Shown: piece by piece, positions 42,866 through 51,941 of the stretch | How the letters are laid out: every line of letters starts with the position of its first letter | Numbering within the stretch: the stretch's first letter is position 1 | NCBI RefSeq assembly: GCF_003966125.1 | Contig: NZ_RXMA01000005.1 | Location: 124,001 to 188,000, forward strand | Origin: Azospirillum griseum | GTDB taxonomy: Bacteria; Pseudomonadota; Alphaproteobacteria; Azospirillales; Azospirillaceae | Direction of reading: 5' to 3' | DNA: 64,000 bases | Made by a program: the position numbers and the translations under genes | The notes under the pieces: model-generated | Told to the model about the DNA's origin: nothing | Seen by the model: the letters and a program-made list of their open reading frames with translations, nothing else | Databases searched by the model: none

Positions 42866-43624
42866 TCACCGCTTGCGCTGCGCGTGCGCGGCGGCGGCTT
42901 GGCCGAAGGCGTGCAGCAGGGCGGTGGAGAGGGAATCCTCCCAGAACCGCCACTCGGGGTGCCATTGCACGGCCAGGGCGAAGGCCGGGGCCGCCGTCAC
43001 CCGCACGGCTTCGACCAGACCATCGTCGGCGCGGGCCTCCACCGACAGGCCGTCGGCCAGCCGGTCCAGACCCTGGGCGTGCAGGGAGTTGACCATCACC
43101 GACCCGGCCCCGTTCGCCAAGCCGGCCAGCACCCCGCCCGGCGTCAGGTGGACACGGTGGGATGGACCGTATTGGACGGTGAGAGGGGCCGATTTGTCCT
43201 CGCGGTGGTTGGTGTATCCGGGGATCTCGTGCACCCGCTGGTGAAGCGTGCCGCCCAGCGCGACGTTCAACTCCTGAAAGCCCCGGCAGATGCCCAGAAG
43301 CGGCACGCCCATCTCCAGAGCGGCGAGGATCAGGGGCAGGGTGGTGGCGTCGCGGGCGGGGTCGTGCAGGGTCCCGGCTTCGCTGGCCGGGCCACCGTAT
43401 CGGTGCGGTTCGACGTTCGACGGGCTGCCGGTGATGAGCAGGCCATCCAGCCGACCGACCAGATCCTCCATCTCCAAGGCACCGCCCAGCGCCGGGATCA
43501 GCAACGGCACGCCCCCGGCCCCGTCGGAGACGGCGCGCACGTATTTGTCGCCGCAGACGTGGAACGGGCTTTCGCCGATGCTGCGGAAGCAGGCGGGAAC
43601 GCCGATCAGCGGCTTGTGCGTCAT
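42866..43624 (-). CDS. Class I glutamine amidotransferase-like hydrolase (PuuD type)
   Basis: 252 residues. Gamma-glutamyl-gamma-aminobutyrate hydrolase family. Motifs are PLIGVPACF, DGLLITGSPSNVEPHRYGG, the nucleophile Cys in LLGICRGFQELNVALGG (about residue 113) and His-x-Glu in AVQWHPEW (about 224). In Enterobacteria PuuD releases GABA in putrescine degradation; no other puu genes are nearby, so the substrate is uncertain. It follows lolA by 43 bases. Confidence 0.9.
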   Translation of the reverse strand: MTHKPLIGVPACFRSIGESPFHVCGDKYVRAVSDGAGGVPLLIPALGGALEMEDLVGRLDGLLITGSPSNVEPHRYGGPASEAGTLHDPARDATTLPLILAALEMGVPLLGICRGFQELNVALGGTLHQRVHEIPGYTNHREDKSAPLTVQYGPSHRVHLTPGGVLAGLANGAGSVMVNSLHAQGLDRLADGLSVEARADDGLVEAVRVTAAPAFALAVQWHPEWRFWEDSLSTALLHAFGQAAAAHAQRKR

Positions 43625-43667
43625 GATGGGCCTCCGGTGGCGCGCCGGAACGGGCGGGCGCGGTGGA

Positions 43668-44318
43668 TCAGTTGCTCTTACCGTAATCCGATCCGGCTTT
43701 GGGTTCCTTGAAATAGAACAAATCGGATGGGAGGGTGACATCGGTGCGCGGGTTCAGCAAGGCGACCTCGGTCGTCAGACCCTGGGCGTCGAGCACGCGC
43801 CATTTGCGCAGTTGGAAGGGGCGATCCTCGAACACCAGCGTCATGGTCCCTTTGCCCGCCTCCTTGGTTTCAACCAGGCTGACCTCGACGACGCCGGGGG
43901 CCTGGAACACGTTGGTGACGGTCACGTCGCCCGACAGCTTGATCGCCTTGCGCAGGATGACGTCGGCCATGGTGGTGCCGATGGGCGCGCTCGACTGCTG
44001 CCGCATCTCGCCGTCCCAATAAAAGATGAAGGTGCCGTCGGCGACGACGAAGTCGGTGATCGGCTTGTCGTACTCCAGCCGCATCTTGCCGGGCCGCGAC
44101 AGATAAAAGGTGCCGGTGGCCTGCCGTCCGTCGTTGGCGACCTGGACGAATTTGGACTGAAGGCTTTGGACGCCGTTCAGATACTGCTCGACCTGGGCGA
44201 TGGCGGCCTTGTCCTGCGCCGACAGCGTGGCGGCGACGGGCGGGGCGGCAAGGGCCGGGGCGGGCGCGGTCAGCGCGCCGGCGGTCAGCAGAAGGGCGGC
44301 GAGGAAGCGGGCAAGCAC
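43668..44318 (-). CDS. lolA: Outer-membrane lipoprotein carrier LolA
   Basis: 216 residues. LolA shuttles lipoproteins from LolCDE to the outer membrane. It has a signal peptide (LAALLLTAGALTAPAPALA), then VEQYLNGVQSLQSKFVQVAN, GTFYLSRPGKMRLEYDKP and FVVADGTFIFYWDGE, the characteristic LolA hydrophobic-cavity strands. It lies downstream of ubiH on the same strand with a 143-base gap. Confidence 0.93.
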   Translation of the reverse strand: MLARFLAALLLTAGALTAPAPALAAPPVAATLSAQDKAAIAQVEQYLNGVQSLQSKFVQVANDGRQATGTFYLSRPGKMRLEYDKPITDFVVADGTFIFYWDGEMRQQSSAPIGTTMADVILRKAIKLSGDVTVTNVFQAPGVVEVSLVETKEAGKGTMTLVFEDRPFQLRKWRVLDAQGLTTEVALLNPRTDVTLPSDLFYFKEPKAGSDYGKSN

Positions 44319-44461
44319 GGGCGGTCATCCCTGGACAGCATCAACCCGACCGTCATAACCGGGCGTTGTGGCGGACATAAGGCGGACGGGCCGGAAAGCC
44401 AAGGGCTGATTTGCCGGTGTGGACGCCCCCGGTGCGAAGACCGGGGACGCCCATCCGTGCC

Positions 44462-45754
44462 TTACAGCGGCTGGCCGCGAATCATCCGGGGCAGGTCGCC
44501 GACGATGCCCATGGCGTGGCGCATGAAGAAGCGTTTGACCGGCGGCAGGCGGTTGACCAACCCCATGCCCAGATCGCGGGCCAGCCGGATCGGTGGGATG
44601 TTGTTGGAGAAGAGATGCACCAGCCCGTCGCACACCGCCGCCAGCAGCACGGTGTCGAAACGCCGCCAGCGTTGGAAACGGGCCAGCACCTCCGGCCCGC
44701 CAACGTCCAGCCCCAGCCGGTGGGCGTCCACGATCACCTCGGCCAGGGCGGCGACGTCGCGCAGCCCCAGATTCAGCCCCTGGCCCGCGATGGGGTGGAT
44801 GGCGTGGGCGGCCTCGCCGATCAGGGCCAGCCGGTCGGCGATGAAGCGTTCGGCCAGCAGCACCGACAGCGGCCACGCCTCGCGCCGGGTCGCCAGGGTG
44901 ATGTCGCCCAGATAGCCGCCGGAGCGCCGGGTCAGCTCCTCGATGAACTGGTCGTCGGGCAGATCGAGGTAGCGTTTGACCAGCGCCGTCTTTTCGCTCC
45001 ACACGATGGAGCAGCGGTTCTCGGTCATCGGCAGGACGGCGAAGGGGCCGTTGGGCAGGAAATGCTCCACCGCGATGCCCTTGTTGGGCTGGGAATGGCG
45101 GATGGTGCAGATGATGGCGCTCTGGTCGTAGGCCCAGCGCCGGACCTTGATGCCCGCTCCCTCGCGCGCCAGCGATTTGCGGCCGTCCGCCCCGATCACC
45201 AGCTTGGCCCGCACCGTCCGCCCGTCGGCCAGGGTCACGCTGGCCCCGCTGCGGTTGCGGGTGACGGCGGTGGCCTTGGCCGGGGCGATGTGGATCAGGC
45301 CCGGCAGTTCGGCCGCGCGGGCGAACAGCGCGCGGCGCATGTCCTTGTTGTCGAGAATCCAGCCAAAGGGCCGGTGTTCGCCGTCCACCGCGAGTTCGGT
45401 GTGGTCGTAATGGACGAACAGCGGCGAAAACTGGTCGGCGATGCGGATGTCGAGCATCGGCCCGGCGTGGTCGGCCATGTGTGTCCACACGCCCGCCCCC
45501 TCCAGCACCTTCATCGAGGCGTAGGCGATGGCGGTGGTGCGGATGTCATAGGCCGCGTCGGCCTGCCGGTCGGGGCTGTCCTGGTCGATGCAGACCACCG
45601 GGACGCCCGCCGTCGCCAACGCCGCCGCCATGGAAAGACCGGCCAGGCCGCCGCCCAAAACCACCACATCGGTCGTCACCACATCGGTGGACGGCGGGGT
45701 GCCGGTGGCGTCGGTGGGGGGCGTCTGCGCGCTCGGGTTGCCCGATTCGGCCAT
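44462..45754 (-). CDS. UbiH/UbiF/VisC/COQ6 family FAD monooxygenase
   Basis: 430 residues. Flavin hydroxylase of ubiquinone synthesis. The FAD site is VVVLGGGLAGLSMAAALA (about residues 30-47), the second GD motif is ADRLALIGEAAHAIHPIAGQGLNLGLRDV (about 305-333) and the middle has LVIGADGRKSLAR. It could be any of the UbiH, UbiF or UbiL-type hydroxylases. It is divergent from the PII gene. A perfect palindrome (45798-45809) sits just upstream. Confidence 0.92.
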   Translation of the reverse strand: MAESGNPSAQTPPTDATGTPPSTDVVTTDVVVLGGGLAGLSMAAALATAGVPVVCIDQDSPDRQADAAYDIRTTAIAYASMKVLEGAGVWTHMADHAGPMLDIRIADQFSPLFVHYDHTELAVDGEHRPFGWILDNKDMRRALFARAAELPGLIHIAPAKATAVTRNRSGASVTLADGRTVRAKLVIGADGRKSLAREGAGIKVRRWAYDQSAIICTIRHSQPNKGIAVEHFLPNGPFAVLPMTENRCSIVWSEKTALVKRYLDLPDDQFIEELTRRSGGYLGDITLATRREAWPLSVLLAERFIADRLALIGEAAHAIHPIAGQGLNLGLRDVAALAEVIVDAHRLGLDVGGPEVLARFQRWRRFDTVLLAAVCDGLVHLFSNNIPPIRLARDLGMGLVNRLPPVKRFFMRHAMGIVGDLPRMIRGQPL

Positions 45755-45797
45755 GATGTGCTGTCCTTTGCTTCGCGATCCTGGCGTGAGGTGCGAT

Positions 45798-45809
45798 GGA
45801 CAATTGTCC
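45798..45809. promoter_or_regulatory. Perfect 12-bp palindrome upstream of ubiH-like gene
   Basis: GGACAATTGTCC lies 44 bases upstream of the ubiH-like start. A related sequence, GGACAGATTGTCG, is about 55 bases away. It is possibly the binding site of a dimeric regulator of ubiH or the PII gene. Confidence 0.4.
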
Positions 45810-45946
45810 TCCGCCGGGCCGATGTCCAGTGCGGCGGCGCGCATCCAGCGACGGACAGATTGTCGCTGAACAAAAAAAAGGCATATGATGCCGTTTTAAG
45901 CGCCCAATCCGCAGGCATCCCCTCGCGCTTGCGGTAGAAATCTTGC

Positions 45947-45960
45947 GGCACGATTCTTGA
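45947..45960 (+). promoter_or_regulatory. Sigma-54 (RpoN) type promoter
   Basis: GGCACG-ATTC-TTGA: the -24 GG and the -12 element are ten bases apart, as RpoN requires. The -12 dinucleotide is GA instead of GC, one mismatch to TGGCACG-N4-TTGC. It would start transcription near 45972, giving a leader of about 125 bases before the PII gene. Confidence 0.65.
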
Positions 45961-46059
45961 AGCCATTGATTTTTGCGGTCGAGACGAACAGGCTCGAATC
46001 CGAACGGGACGCCCCCCGCCAAACCGGCGGACGGGAAGAACCCAGACGGGTCGATCTGA

Positions 46060-46437
<378 letters not shown>

Positions 46438-46743
46438 TCCTTGTCCACCGTGGCGGCCCTGTTCCGGTGTGCCGGGGCGGCGGTCGGTGGTGGATGATTG
46501 TCGGCCCTGGTCCGGGTTCGCCTCTGCGGGGGGCGGATCCGGACGGCGCGCTGTGTGTCTTTTCGAATGGTTCTTGCCTGGATTCGGCGCGACCGGACCG
46601 GCTTTGCAGACTTGTTCCCTCCCGGTTCCGCCGATAGGATCGACCGCGTTGTCGCGGGGGCGGTTTTCGACGTCGGTTTTCGTCGAAAAACCGGCCTGTG
46701 CGGCGACGTGGGCCTGTGCGGATTGGGAAAGGTGTGCGGCGTT
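46438..46743. other. Intergenic region PII to aminotransferase
   Basis: About 300 bases. It contains an imperfect hairpin (CGGTTTTCGACG at 46661-46672 against CGTCGAAAAACCG at 46681-46693). No clear terminator for the PII gene and no convincing promoter were seen. Confidence 0.5.
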
Positions 46744-47997
46744 ATGGTGTCTGCCGATTTCAGCGTTCATTCCGGTGCCGTGTTCAGCGAGGCGATCGGC
46801 AACGACCGTCTTGACCGGCTGACCGATTATCCCTTCACCCGGCTGGCCAATCTGCTGGCCGATGTCACGCCGCGCGCCAACGTCGCCCCGGTCATGCTGT
46901 CGGTTGGCGAACCCCAGCACACGCCCCCCGCCCTGATCGACGAAACGCTGCGCGCCCACACCGCCGGGTGGGGCAAATACCCGCCGGTTGGGGCCACCCC
47001 CGAATTCCGCGCGGCCGTTGGCGATTGGCTGACCCGCCGCTACGCGCTGCCCGCCGGGCTGCTGCACGCCGACTCCTCCGTTCTGCCGGTCTCGGGCACG
47101 CGCGAGGCGCTGTTCATGCTGGCCCTGCTGGCGGTTCCGCCGCAAAAGGCCGGTCGCCAGCCCGCCGTTCTGATGCCGAACCCCTTCTACGCCCCCTATG
47201 AGGGGGCCGCCGTGCTGGCGGGGGCCGAGCCGGTCTTCCTGTCGGGCACGCGCGAGACCGGCTTCCTGCCCGACCTCGACGCCCTGACGCCGGAGCTGCT
47301 GGAACGCACCGCCCTGTTCTACCTCTGCACCCCGGCCAACCCGCAGGGGGCCGCCGCGTCCGCCGCCTATCTCGCCAAGGCCATCGGGCTGGCGCGGGAG
47401 TATGGCTTTGTCCTGGCGGTGGATGAATGCTACGCCGAAATCTATCTGGACCGCCCGCCGGTCGGCGCGCTCCAGGTCGCGGCCGCGCTGCCGCACGGCG
47501 GCACGCCCTGGTCGAACCTGCTGGTGTTCCATTCCCTGTCCAAACGGTCGAGCGCGGCGGGGCTGCGGTCGGGCTTCGTCGCCGGGGATCCCGTGCTGTT
47601 GGGGCGTTTCTCCCGCCTGCGCAGCTACGCCAACGCGGGCATGCCGCTGCCGGTGGTGGCGGCCAGCACCGCCCTGTGGCGCGACGAGGCGCATGTGGAG
47701 GAGAACCGCCGCCTGTACCGCGCGAAGTTCGCCGCCGCCGAGGCCGAATTGCAGGGCCGTTACGGCTATTACCGCCCGGATGGCGGCTTCTTCCTGTGGT
47801 TGGAGGTGGGCGACGGCGAAGACGCGGCCAAGCGGCTGTGGGCCGACGGCGCGCTGCGCGTGCTGCCCGGGGCCTATCTGGCCCGCAACAACCCGGGCGA
47901 GCCGAACCCCGGCGCCGCCTTCATCCGCGTGGCGCTGGTGCAGGACGCCGACACCATCGCCGCCGCCTGCGCGTCCATCGTCCGCATTCTGGGCTGA
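46744..47997 (+). CDS. Class I/II aminotransferase, DapC-like
   Basis: 417 residues. PLP-dependent fold type I. MLSVGEPQHTPPALI, YPPVGATPEFRAAVGDWL, FYLCTPANPQGAAAS and the PLP-Lys region FHSLSKRSSAAGLRSGF are clear, with the C-terminal RVLPGAYLARNN. It fits succinyldiaminopimelate transaminase (lysine and murein precursor) of alphaproteobacteria; dapB is 6 kb downstream. ATG 46744 is used, but a later start near LDRLTDYPF is possible. Confidence 0.88.
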   Translation: MVSADFSVHSGAVFSEAIGNDRLDRLTDYPFTRLANLLADVTPRANVAPVMLSVGEPQHTPPALIDETLRAHTAGWGKYPPVGATPEFRAAVGDWLTRRYALPAGLLHADSSVLPVSGTREALFMLALLAVPPQKAGRQPAVLMPNPFYAPYEGAAVLAGAEPVFLSGTRETGFLPDLDALTPELLERTALFYLCTPANPQGAAASAAYLAKAIGLAREYGFVLAVDECYAEIYLDRPPVGALQVAAALPHGGTPWSNLLVFHSLSKRSSAAGLRSGFVAGDPVLLGRFSRLRSYANAGMPLPVVAASTALWRDEAHVEENRRLYRAKFAAAEAELQGRYGYYRPDGGFFLWLEVGDGEDAAKRLWADGALRVLPGAYLARNNPGEPNPGAAFIRVALVQDADTIAAACASIVRILG

Positions 47998-48166
47998 TCC
48001 TGGGATGACCCTGGGGGGCTGATCCGGGGCGGCTGACGGCGGTCCAAGGCGCTGTTCCCCCGTTGCGCTGTTCCTGTGAGTTCGTGTTTCGATCGTTTGT
48101 GTTTTGACCGCTGCCGTCCGCCCCGCTCCCGATGAGCCGGGCGGACCGAGAACGAGGTTTCGACCC

Positions 48167-50800
48167 ATGGCCCGACCCGCCGGTCCTCCTTCCGCGCGCC
48201 CCCGGCCCAGCCTGGGGCGGACCGCCGCCGCCCGTCTGGGCGCGCGCGATGAAAAGATCGCCGAGCAAAAGATTGTCGGGCAGGACGCCCCCAAGGACCG
48301 CGCCCGCGCGCCCAGCGCCCGCGAACAGGCCGCGCCCTTCTTCTCCCCCGCCATGCGGCGGCTGGTGGTGGCCCGCGCCCGCGAAGCGATGGGCTTTGTC
48401 ATGGGTCTGTTCGGGCTGATGCTGATGGTGCTGCTGGGCAGCTACGACCCGTCGGATCCGTCCTGGAACTCGGTCCCCGCCGAGGTTGAAACCATCCACA
48501 ACCTGTTCGGCCTGCCGGGGGCCTATCTGGCCGATGTGCTGATCCAATCACTGGGCTGGGCGTCCTTCGTCATCGCGCTGGTCCCTATGTTCTGGGGCTG
48601 GCGGCTGGGGGCGCAGCGCAGCCTGGGCAACCCGATGTTCCGCACGGTGCTGGCGCTGTGGGGCGTGATCCTGGTGGCGATGGCGCTGGCCGGGCTGACC
48701 ACGGTGTCGTCCGACCCGCTCGCGGCCCTGCCCGGCGGCAGCGTCGGCGCGGTGATGCTGCGCGGCGTGACCAACCTGTTCGGCGGCACGCCGATGGTGG
48801 CGACGGTCGCCGCCTTTTCCGGCGGCTTCGTGCTGTTCCTGGCGGCGGGCCTGTCCATCGCCGAATGGGTTTCCGGATTCAAGGCGTTGGGGTCGGGTAC
48901 GGTCAAGGCCAGCCGGTACGCCGCGCGCGGCGCGCATTACGCCGTCAACACGGTGGGGCGGCGCGGCGTGGCGGCGGCGCGCAACGCGGCGCAATCGGCG
49001 CTCCAGACCGCCAGCGGCGCGGTGGACGAGGCGCTGGTGCGCCGTTCCCCCGGCCTGGAGCGGCGCACCCGCGCTGCGCCCAGCTTTGGCGAGGAGCCGC
49101 GCACCGACGCCCACGGCCCGGCGCAGGTTCCCCCCGCCGGTCTGGACGCCGCCCCGCTTCGTCCCTTGACCGCTGATGAAGACGACAAGGCCGTGCGCCC
49201 GATCCCCATCGTCACCCGCAAGCCGGAGGCCCCCCCGGCCCAACGCTCCCTGCCGCTGGATCTGATGGAGGAGGACGAGGAGGAGAGTTACGAGCTGCCG
49301 CCGCTGACCCTGCTGCAAGCCCCGCCCCCCGGCGTGCGCGGCGAGCAGGTGGACGAGGCGCAGTTGCAGCGCAACGCCCGCCAGTTGGAAAGCGTCTTCA
49401 GCGATTTCGGCGTGCGGGGCGAGGTGCGGAAGGTCCATCCCGGCCCGGTCGTCACCCTGTACGAGCTGGAACCCGCCCCCGGCACCAAATCCTCGCGCGT
49501 CATCGGGCTGGCCGACGACATCGCCCGTTCGATGAGCGCGGTGTCGGTGCGCGTCGCCGTGGTGTCCGGGCGCAACGTCATCGGCATCGAACTGCCCAAC
49601 GCGCGCCGCGAAACCGTGCTGCTGCGCGAGCTGCTGGCGTCGGAGAGCATCGAGAAGAGCGGTTGCAAGCTGGCGCTGGCGCTGGGCAAGGACATCGGCG
49701 GGCACCCGGTGGTCGCCGACCTCGCCCGCTTCCCCCATCTGCTGGTCGCTGGCACCACCGGGTCGGGCAAGTCGGTTGCCATCAACACCATGATCCTGTC
49801 GCTGCTGTACCGGCTGCCGCCGGAGCGCTGCCGCTTCATCATGGTCGATCCCAAGATGCTGGAACTCTCGGTCTATGAGGGCATCCCGCATTTGCTGACC
49901 CCGGTCGTCACCGATCCGAAAAAGGCGGTGGTCGCCCTGAAATGGGCGGTGCGGGAGATGGAGGACCGCTACCGCAACATGTCCAAGCTGGGCGTGCGCA
50001 ACATCGAGGGCTACAACGCCCGCCTGCGCGAAGCCCGCGAGGATGGCGAGTCGCTGACCCGCCGGGTGCAGACCGGCTTCGATCCCGACACCGGCAAGCC
50101 GCTGTTCGAGGAACAGCCGCTCGATCTCACCGAACTGCCCTACATCGTCGTCATCGTCGATGAGATGGCCGATCTGATGCTGGTGGCGGGCAAGGACATC
50201 GAGGCGGCGATCCAGCGCTTGGCCCAGATGGCGCGCGCGGCTGGCATCCACCTGATCATGGCGACGCAACGCCCGTCGGTGGACGTCATCACCGGCACCA
50301 TCAAGGCCAATTTCCCCACCCGCATCAGCTTCCAGGTGACGAGCAAGATCGACAGCCGCACCATCCTGGGCGAACAGGGGGCCGAACAGCTTCTGGGTCA
50401 GGGCGACATGCTCTACATGGCCGGGGGCGGGCGGGTGACGCGCGTCCATGGCCCCTTCGTCTCCGACAGCGAGGTGGAGCAGGTCGTCCGCTTCCTGAAG
50501 GCGCAGGGCGAGCCGAACTACGTCGACTCGATCACCGAGGACGAGGACGGCGAGGGCGGTTACGACGAGGGTGGGGCGCTGTCGGCCACCGGCGGCGGAT
50601 CGGGCGACGATCTCTACGACAAGGCCGTCGCCGTCGTCTGCCGCGAGCGCAAGGCGTCCACCAGCTTCATCCAACGGCAATTGCGCATCGGCTACAACTC
50701 CGCCGCCCGCCTGATCGAACGGATGGAGACCGAGGGCGTCGTCAGCAAACCCAACCATTCCGGCAAGCGCGACGTCCTGGCCCGCAACATCGACGAGTGA
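48167..50800 (+). CDS. ftsK: DNA translocase FtsK
   Basis: 877 residues. A divisome-linked motor that clears chromosome dimers at the septum. The N-terminus has four membrane segments (about residues 65-240), a Pro/acidic linker follows, and the motor has Walker A LVAGTTGSGKSVAINTM (about 527), Walker B IVVIVDEMADLMLV and IHLIMATQRPSVDVITG. The C-terminal gamma winged helix ASTSFIQRQLRIGYNSAARL reads KOPS sites. ATG 48167 with GAGG upstream was chosen over a TTG at 48104. Confidence 0.96.
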   Translation: MARPAGPPSARPRPSLGRTAAARLGARDEKIAEQKIVGQDAPKDRARAPSAREQAAPFFSPAMRRLVVARAREAMGFVMGLFGLMLMVLLGSYDPSDPSWNSVPAEVETIHNLFGLPGAYLADVLIQSLGWASFVIALVPMFWGWRLGAQRSLGNPMFRTVLALWGVILVAMALAGLTTVSSDPLAALPGGSVGAVMLRGVTNLFGGTPMVATVAAFSGGFVLFLAAGLSIAEWVSGFKALGSGTVKASRYAARGAHYAVNTVGRRGVAAARNAAQSALQTASGAVDEALVRRSPGLERRTRAAPSFGEEPRTDAHGPAQVPPAGLDAAPLRPLTADEDDKAVRPIPIVTRKPEAPPAQRSLPLDLMEEDEEESYELPPLTLLQAPPPGVRGEQVDEAQLQRNARQLESVFSDFGVRGEVRKVHPGPVVTLYELEPAPGTKSSRVIGLADDIARSMSAVSVRVAVVSGRNVIGIELPNARRETVLLRELLASESIEKSGCKLALALGKDIGGHPVVADLARFPHLLVAGTTGSGKSVAINTMILSLLYRLPPERCRFIMVDPKMLELSVYEGIPHLLTPVVTDPKKAVVALKWAVREMEDRYRNMSKLGVRNIEGYNARLREAREDGESLTRRVQTGFDPDTGKPLFEEQPLDLTELPYIVVIVDEMADLMLVAGKDIEAAIQRLAQMARAAGIHLIMATQRPSVDVITGTIKANFPTRISFQVTSKIDSRTILGEQGAEQLLGQGDMLYMAGGGRVTRVHGPFVSDSEVEQVVRFLKAQGEPNYVDSITEDEDGEGGYDEGGALSATGGGSGDDLYDKAVAVVCRERKASTSFIQRQLRIGYNSAARLIERMETEGVVSKPNHSGKRDVLARNIDE

Positions 50801-50835
50801 CGGCGAGCGCGGAGCCTGCGTGGTGCATGAACACA

Positions 50836-50858
50836 GCGGTCAGGCCGTTTCTGACCGC
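50836..50858 (+). terminator. Hairpin after ftsK
   Basis: GCGGTCAG (50836-50843) and CTGACCGC (50851-50858), a perfect 8-bp stem 36 bases after the ftsK stop, with no T tract. Confidence 0.4.
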
Positions 50859-50917
50859 GTGCAGGTTGTTGGGGCGTGGATTGACAACCGCCGGTTCGCT
50901 CACCAATATTGGGGGTA

Positions 50918-50948
50918 GGCGGACAGGGGCTGCTTTCCCCCGTCCGCC
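50918..50948 (-). terminator. Hairpin after microprotein copy 2
   Basis: GGCGGAC (50918-50924) and GTCCGCC (50942-50948), with an inner GGGG/CCCC stem, start ten bases after the microprotein stop on the minus strand. The same GGCGGAC word occurs in the leader hairpin of copy 1. Confidence 0.5.
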
Positions 50949-50957
50949 CGCCCGATC

Positions 50958-51029
50958 TTAGTGCAGAAGGTCAAGCAACCGCTTGACGATCTCCAGCACC
51001 AGGATCAGGAGAGCGAGGATCTTCTCCAT
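50958..51029 (-). CDS. Leu-rich amphipathic microprotein (23 aa), copy 2
   Basis: A 24-codon gene whose product begins MEKILALLI, continues LVLEI and ends VKRLLDLLH. It is paralogous to the gene at 18753: 56 of 72 bases and 12 of 23 residues are identical, and six further residues are I/V or D/E exchanges. CGGGAGGTGCTGAGG precedes the ATG. Upstream lie a hairpin (51056-51080), GTTCTTGCGCA and a 16-bp palindrome. It sits 126 bases downstream of znuB on the same strand, but a hairpin between them suggests its own transcript. The role is unknown; a membrane-active peptide is plausible. Confidence 0.7.
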   Translation of the reverse strand: MEKILALLILVLEIVKRLLDLLH

Positions 51030-51055
51030 CCTCAGCACCTCCCGGTAGTGCGGCG

Positions 51056-51080
51056 GCGATGGCGGCCAGTCCGCCATCGC
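51056..51080 (-). promoter_or_regulatory. Leader hairpin of microprotein copy 2
   Basis: GCGATGGCGG (51056-51065) and CCGCCATCGC (51071-51080) form a perfect 10-bp stem with a 5-base loop, 27 bases before the start codon. Copy 1 has a hairpin in the equivalent place. Confidence 0.55.
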
Positions 51081-51112
51081 GTCCGCCGCCTGATTTTGAC
51101 AAAAATGCGCAA

Positions 51113-51128
51113 GAACACAATTGTGTTC
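51113..51128. promoter_or_regulatory. 16-bp perfect palindrome upstream of microprotein copy 2
   Basis: GAACACAATTGTGTTC is a perfect palindrome. On the minus strand it overlaps TTGTGT, which with CAAAAT 16 bases on could be the -35/-10 of the microprotein promoter, so it may be an operator. Confidence 0.55.
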
Positions 51129-51130
51129 CA

Positions 51131-51149
51131 CCGAGGGATGTTCCCTCGG
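51131..51149 (-). terminator. Hairpin after znuB
   Basis: CCGAGGGA (51131-51138) and TCCCTCGG (51142-51149) lie seven bases after the znuB stop. No T tract is present. It probably ends or stabilises the znuCB transcript. Confidence 0.5.
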
Positions 51150-51155
51150 CGGCTG

Positions 51156-51941
51156 TTACCCGCGCATCGGCAGCAGCGATCCGGCCAGGAACAGGCTGGC
51201 CGCCGCCACCACCACGCTGGGGCCGCCCGGCAGATCCCAGGCCAGCGAGGCCAGCAGACCGGCCACCACGGCGGCGACGCCGAAGACGGAGGCCAGGGCC
51301 GCCATCTGTTCGGGCGTGCGGGTGAAGCGGCGGGCCGAGGCCGCCGGGATGATGAGCAGCGAGGTGATGAGCAGGATGCCGACGATCTTCATGGCGATGG
51401 CGATCACCATGGCGATCAGCAGCATGAAGGCCAGACGCAGGGCGTCCACCGGCATGCCTTCCACCCGCGCCAAATCCTCGTCCACCGTGACGGCCAGCAA
51501 CCGCCGCCACAGCAGGGCCAGACCGGTCAGCGCCACCGCCCCGCCGCTGTAGATCCACACCAGATCGTTGACCGTCACCGACAGGATGTCGCCGAACAGA
51601 TAGGCCATCAGATCGACGCGCAGCGTTTCCAGAAAGGCCAGGGCCACCAGCCCCAGCGACAGCGAACCGTGCGACAGGATGCCCAGCAGCGTGTCGGCGG
51701 CCAGCGTGCGCCGCCGCTGCAAGGCCACCAGGGCCAGGGCCAGGGCCACGCACACCACCATCACCCCGATCATCGGGTTCACGCCCAGCAGAAAGCCCAG
51801 CGTCACCCCCAGCAGGGCGGAGTGGGACAGGGTGTCGCCGAAATAGGCCATCCGCCGCCAGACGATGAAGGATCCCAGCGGCCCGGCCAGCAGGGCGATG
51901 CCGCACCCGGCGGCGAGCGCGCGGATCAGAAACTCATCCAT
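51156..51941 (-). CDS. znuB: Zinc ABC transporter permease ZnuB
   Basis: 261 residues with about eight membrane helices. ABC-3 family motifs are [23 protein letters not shown] (residues 23-45) and [20 protein letters not shown]. It forms the inner-membrane channel with ZnuC for zinc delivered by ZnuA. The ATG overlaps the znuC stop by 8 bases. The frame extends upstream but only as a shadow of znuC. Confidence 0.95.
   Translation of the reverse strand: MDEFLIRALAAGCGIALLAGPLGSFIVWRRMAYFGDTLSHSALLGVTLGFLLGVNPMIGVMVVCVALALALVALQRRRTLAADTLLGILSHGSLSLGLVALAFLETLRVDLMAYLFGDILSVTVNDLVWIYSGGAVALTGLALLWRRLLAVTVDEDLARVEGMPVDALRLAFMLLIAMVIAIAMKIVGILLITSLLIIPAASARRFTRTPEQMAALASVFGVAAVVAGLLASLAWDLPGGPSVVVAAASLFLAGSLLPMRG

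Noticed and set aside
48548-50758. 736-codon minus-strand frame opposite ftsK
   Set aside because: Shadow of ftsK; no ribosome-binding site or domain.
51113-51128. GAACACAATTGTGTTC as a LexA SOS box
   Set aside because: Alphaproteobacterial LexA uses the direct repeat GTTC-N7-GTTC; this is an inverted repeat with eight bases between, so it does not fit.
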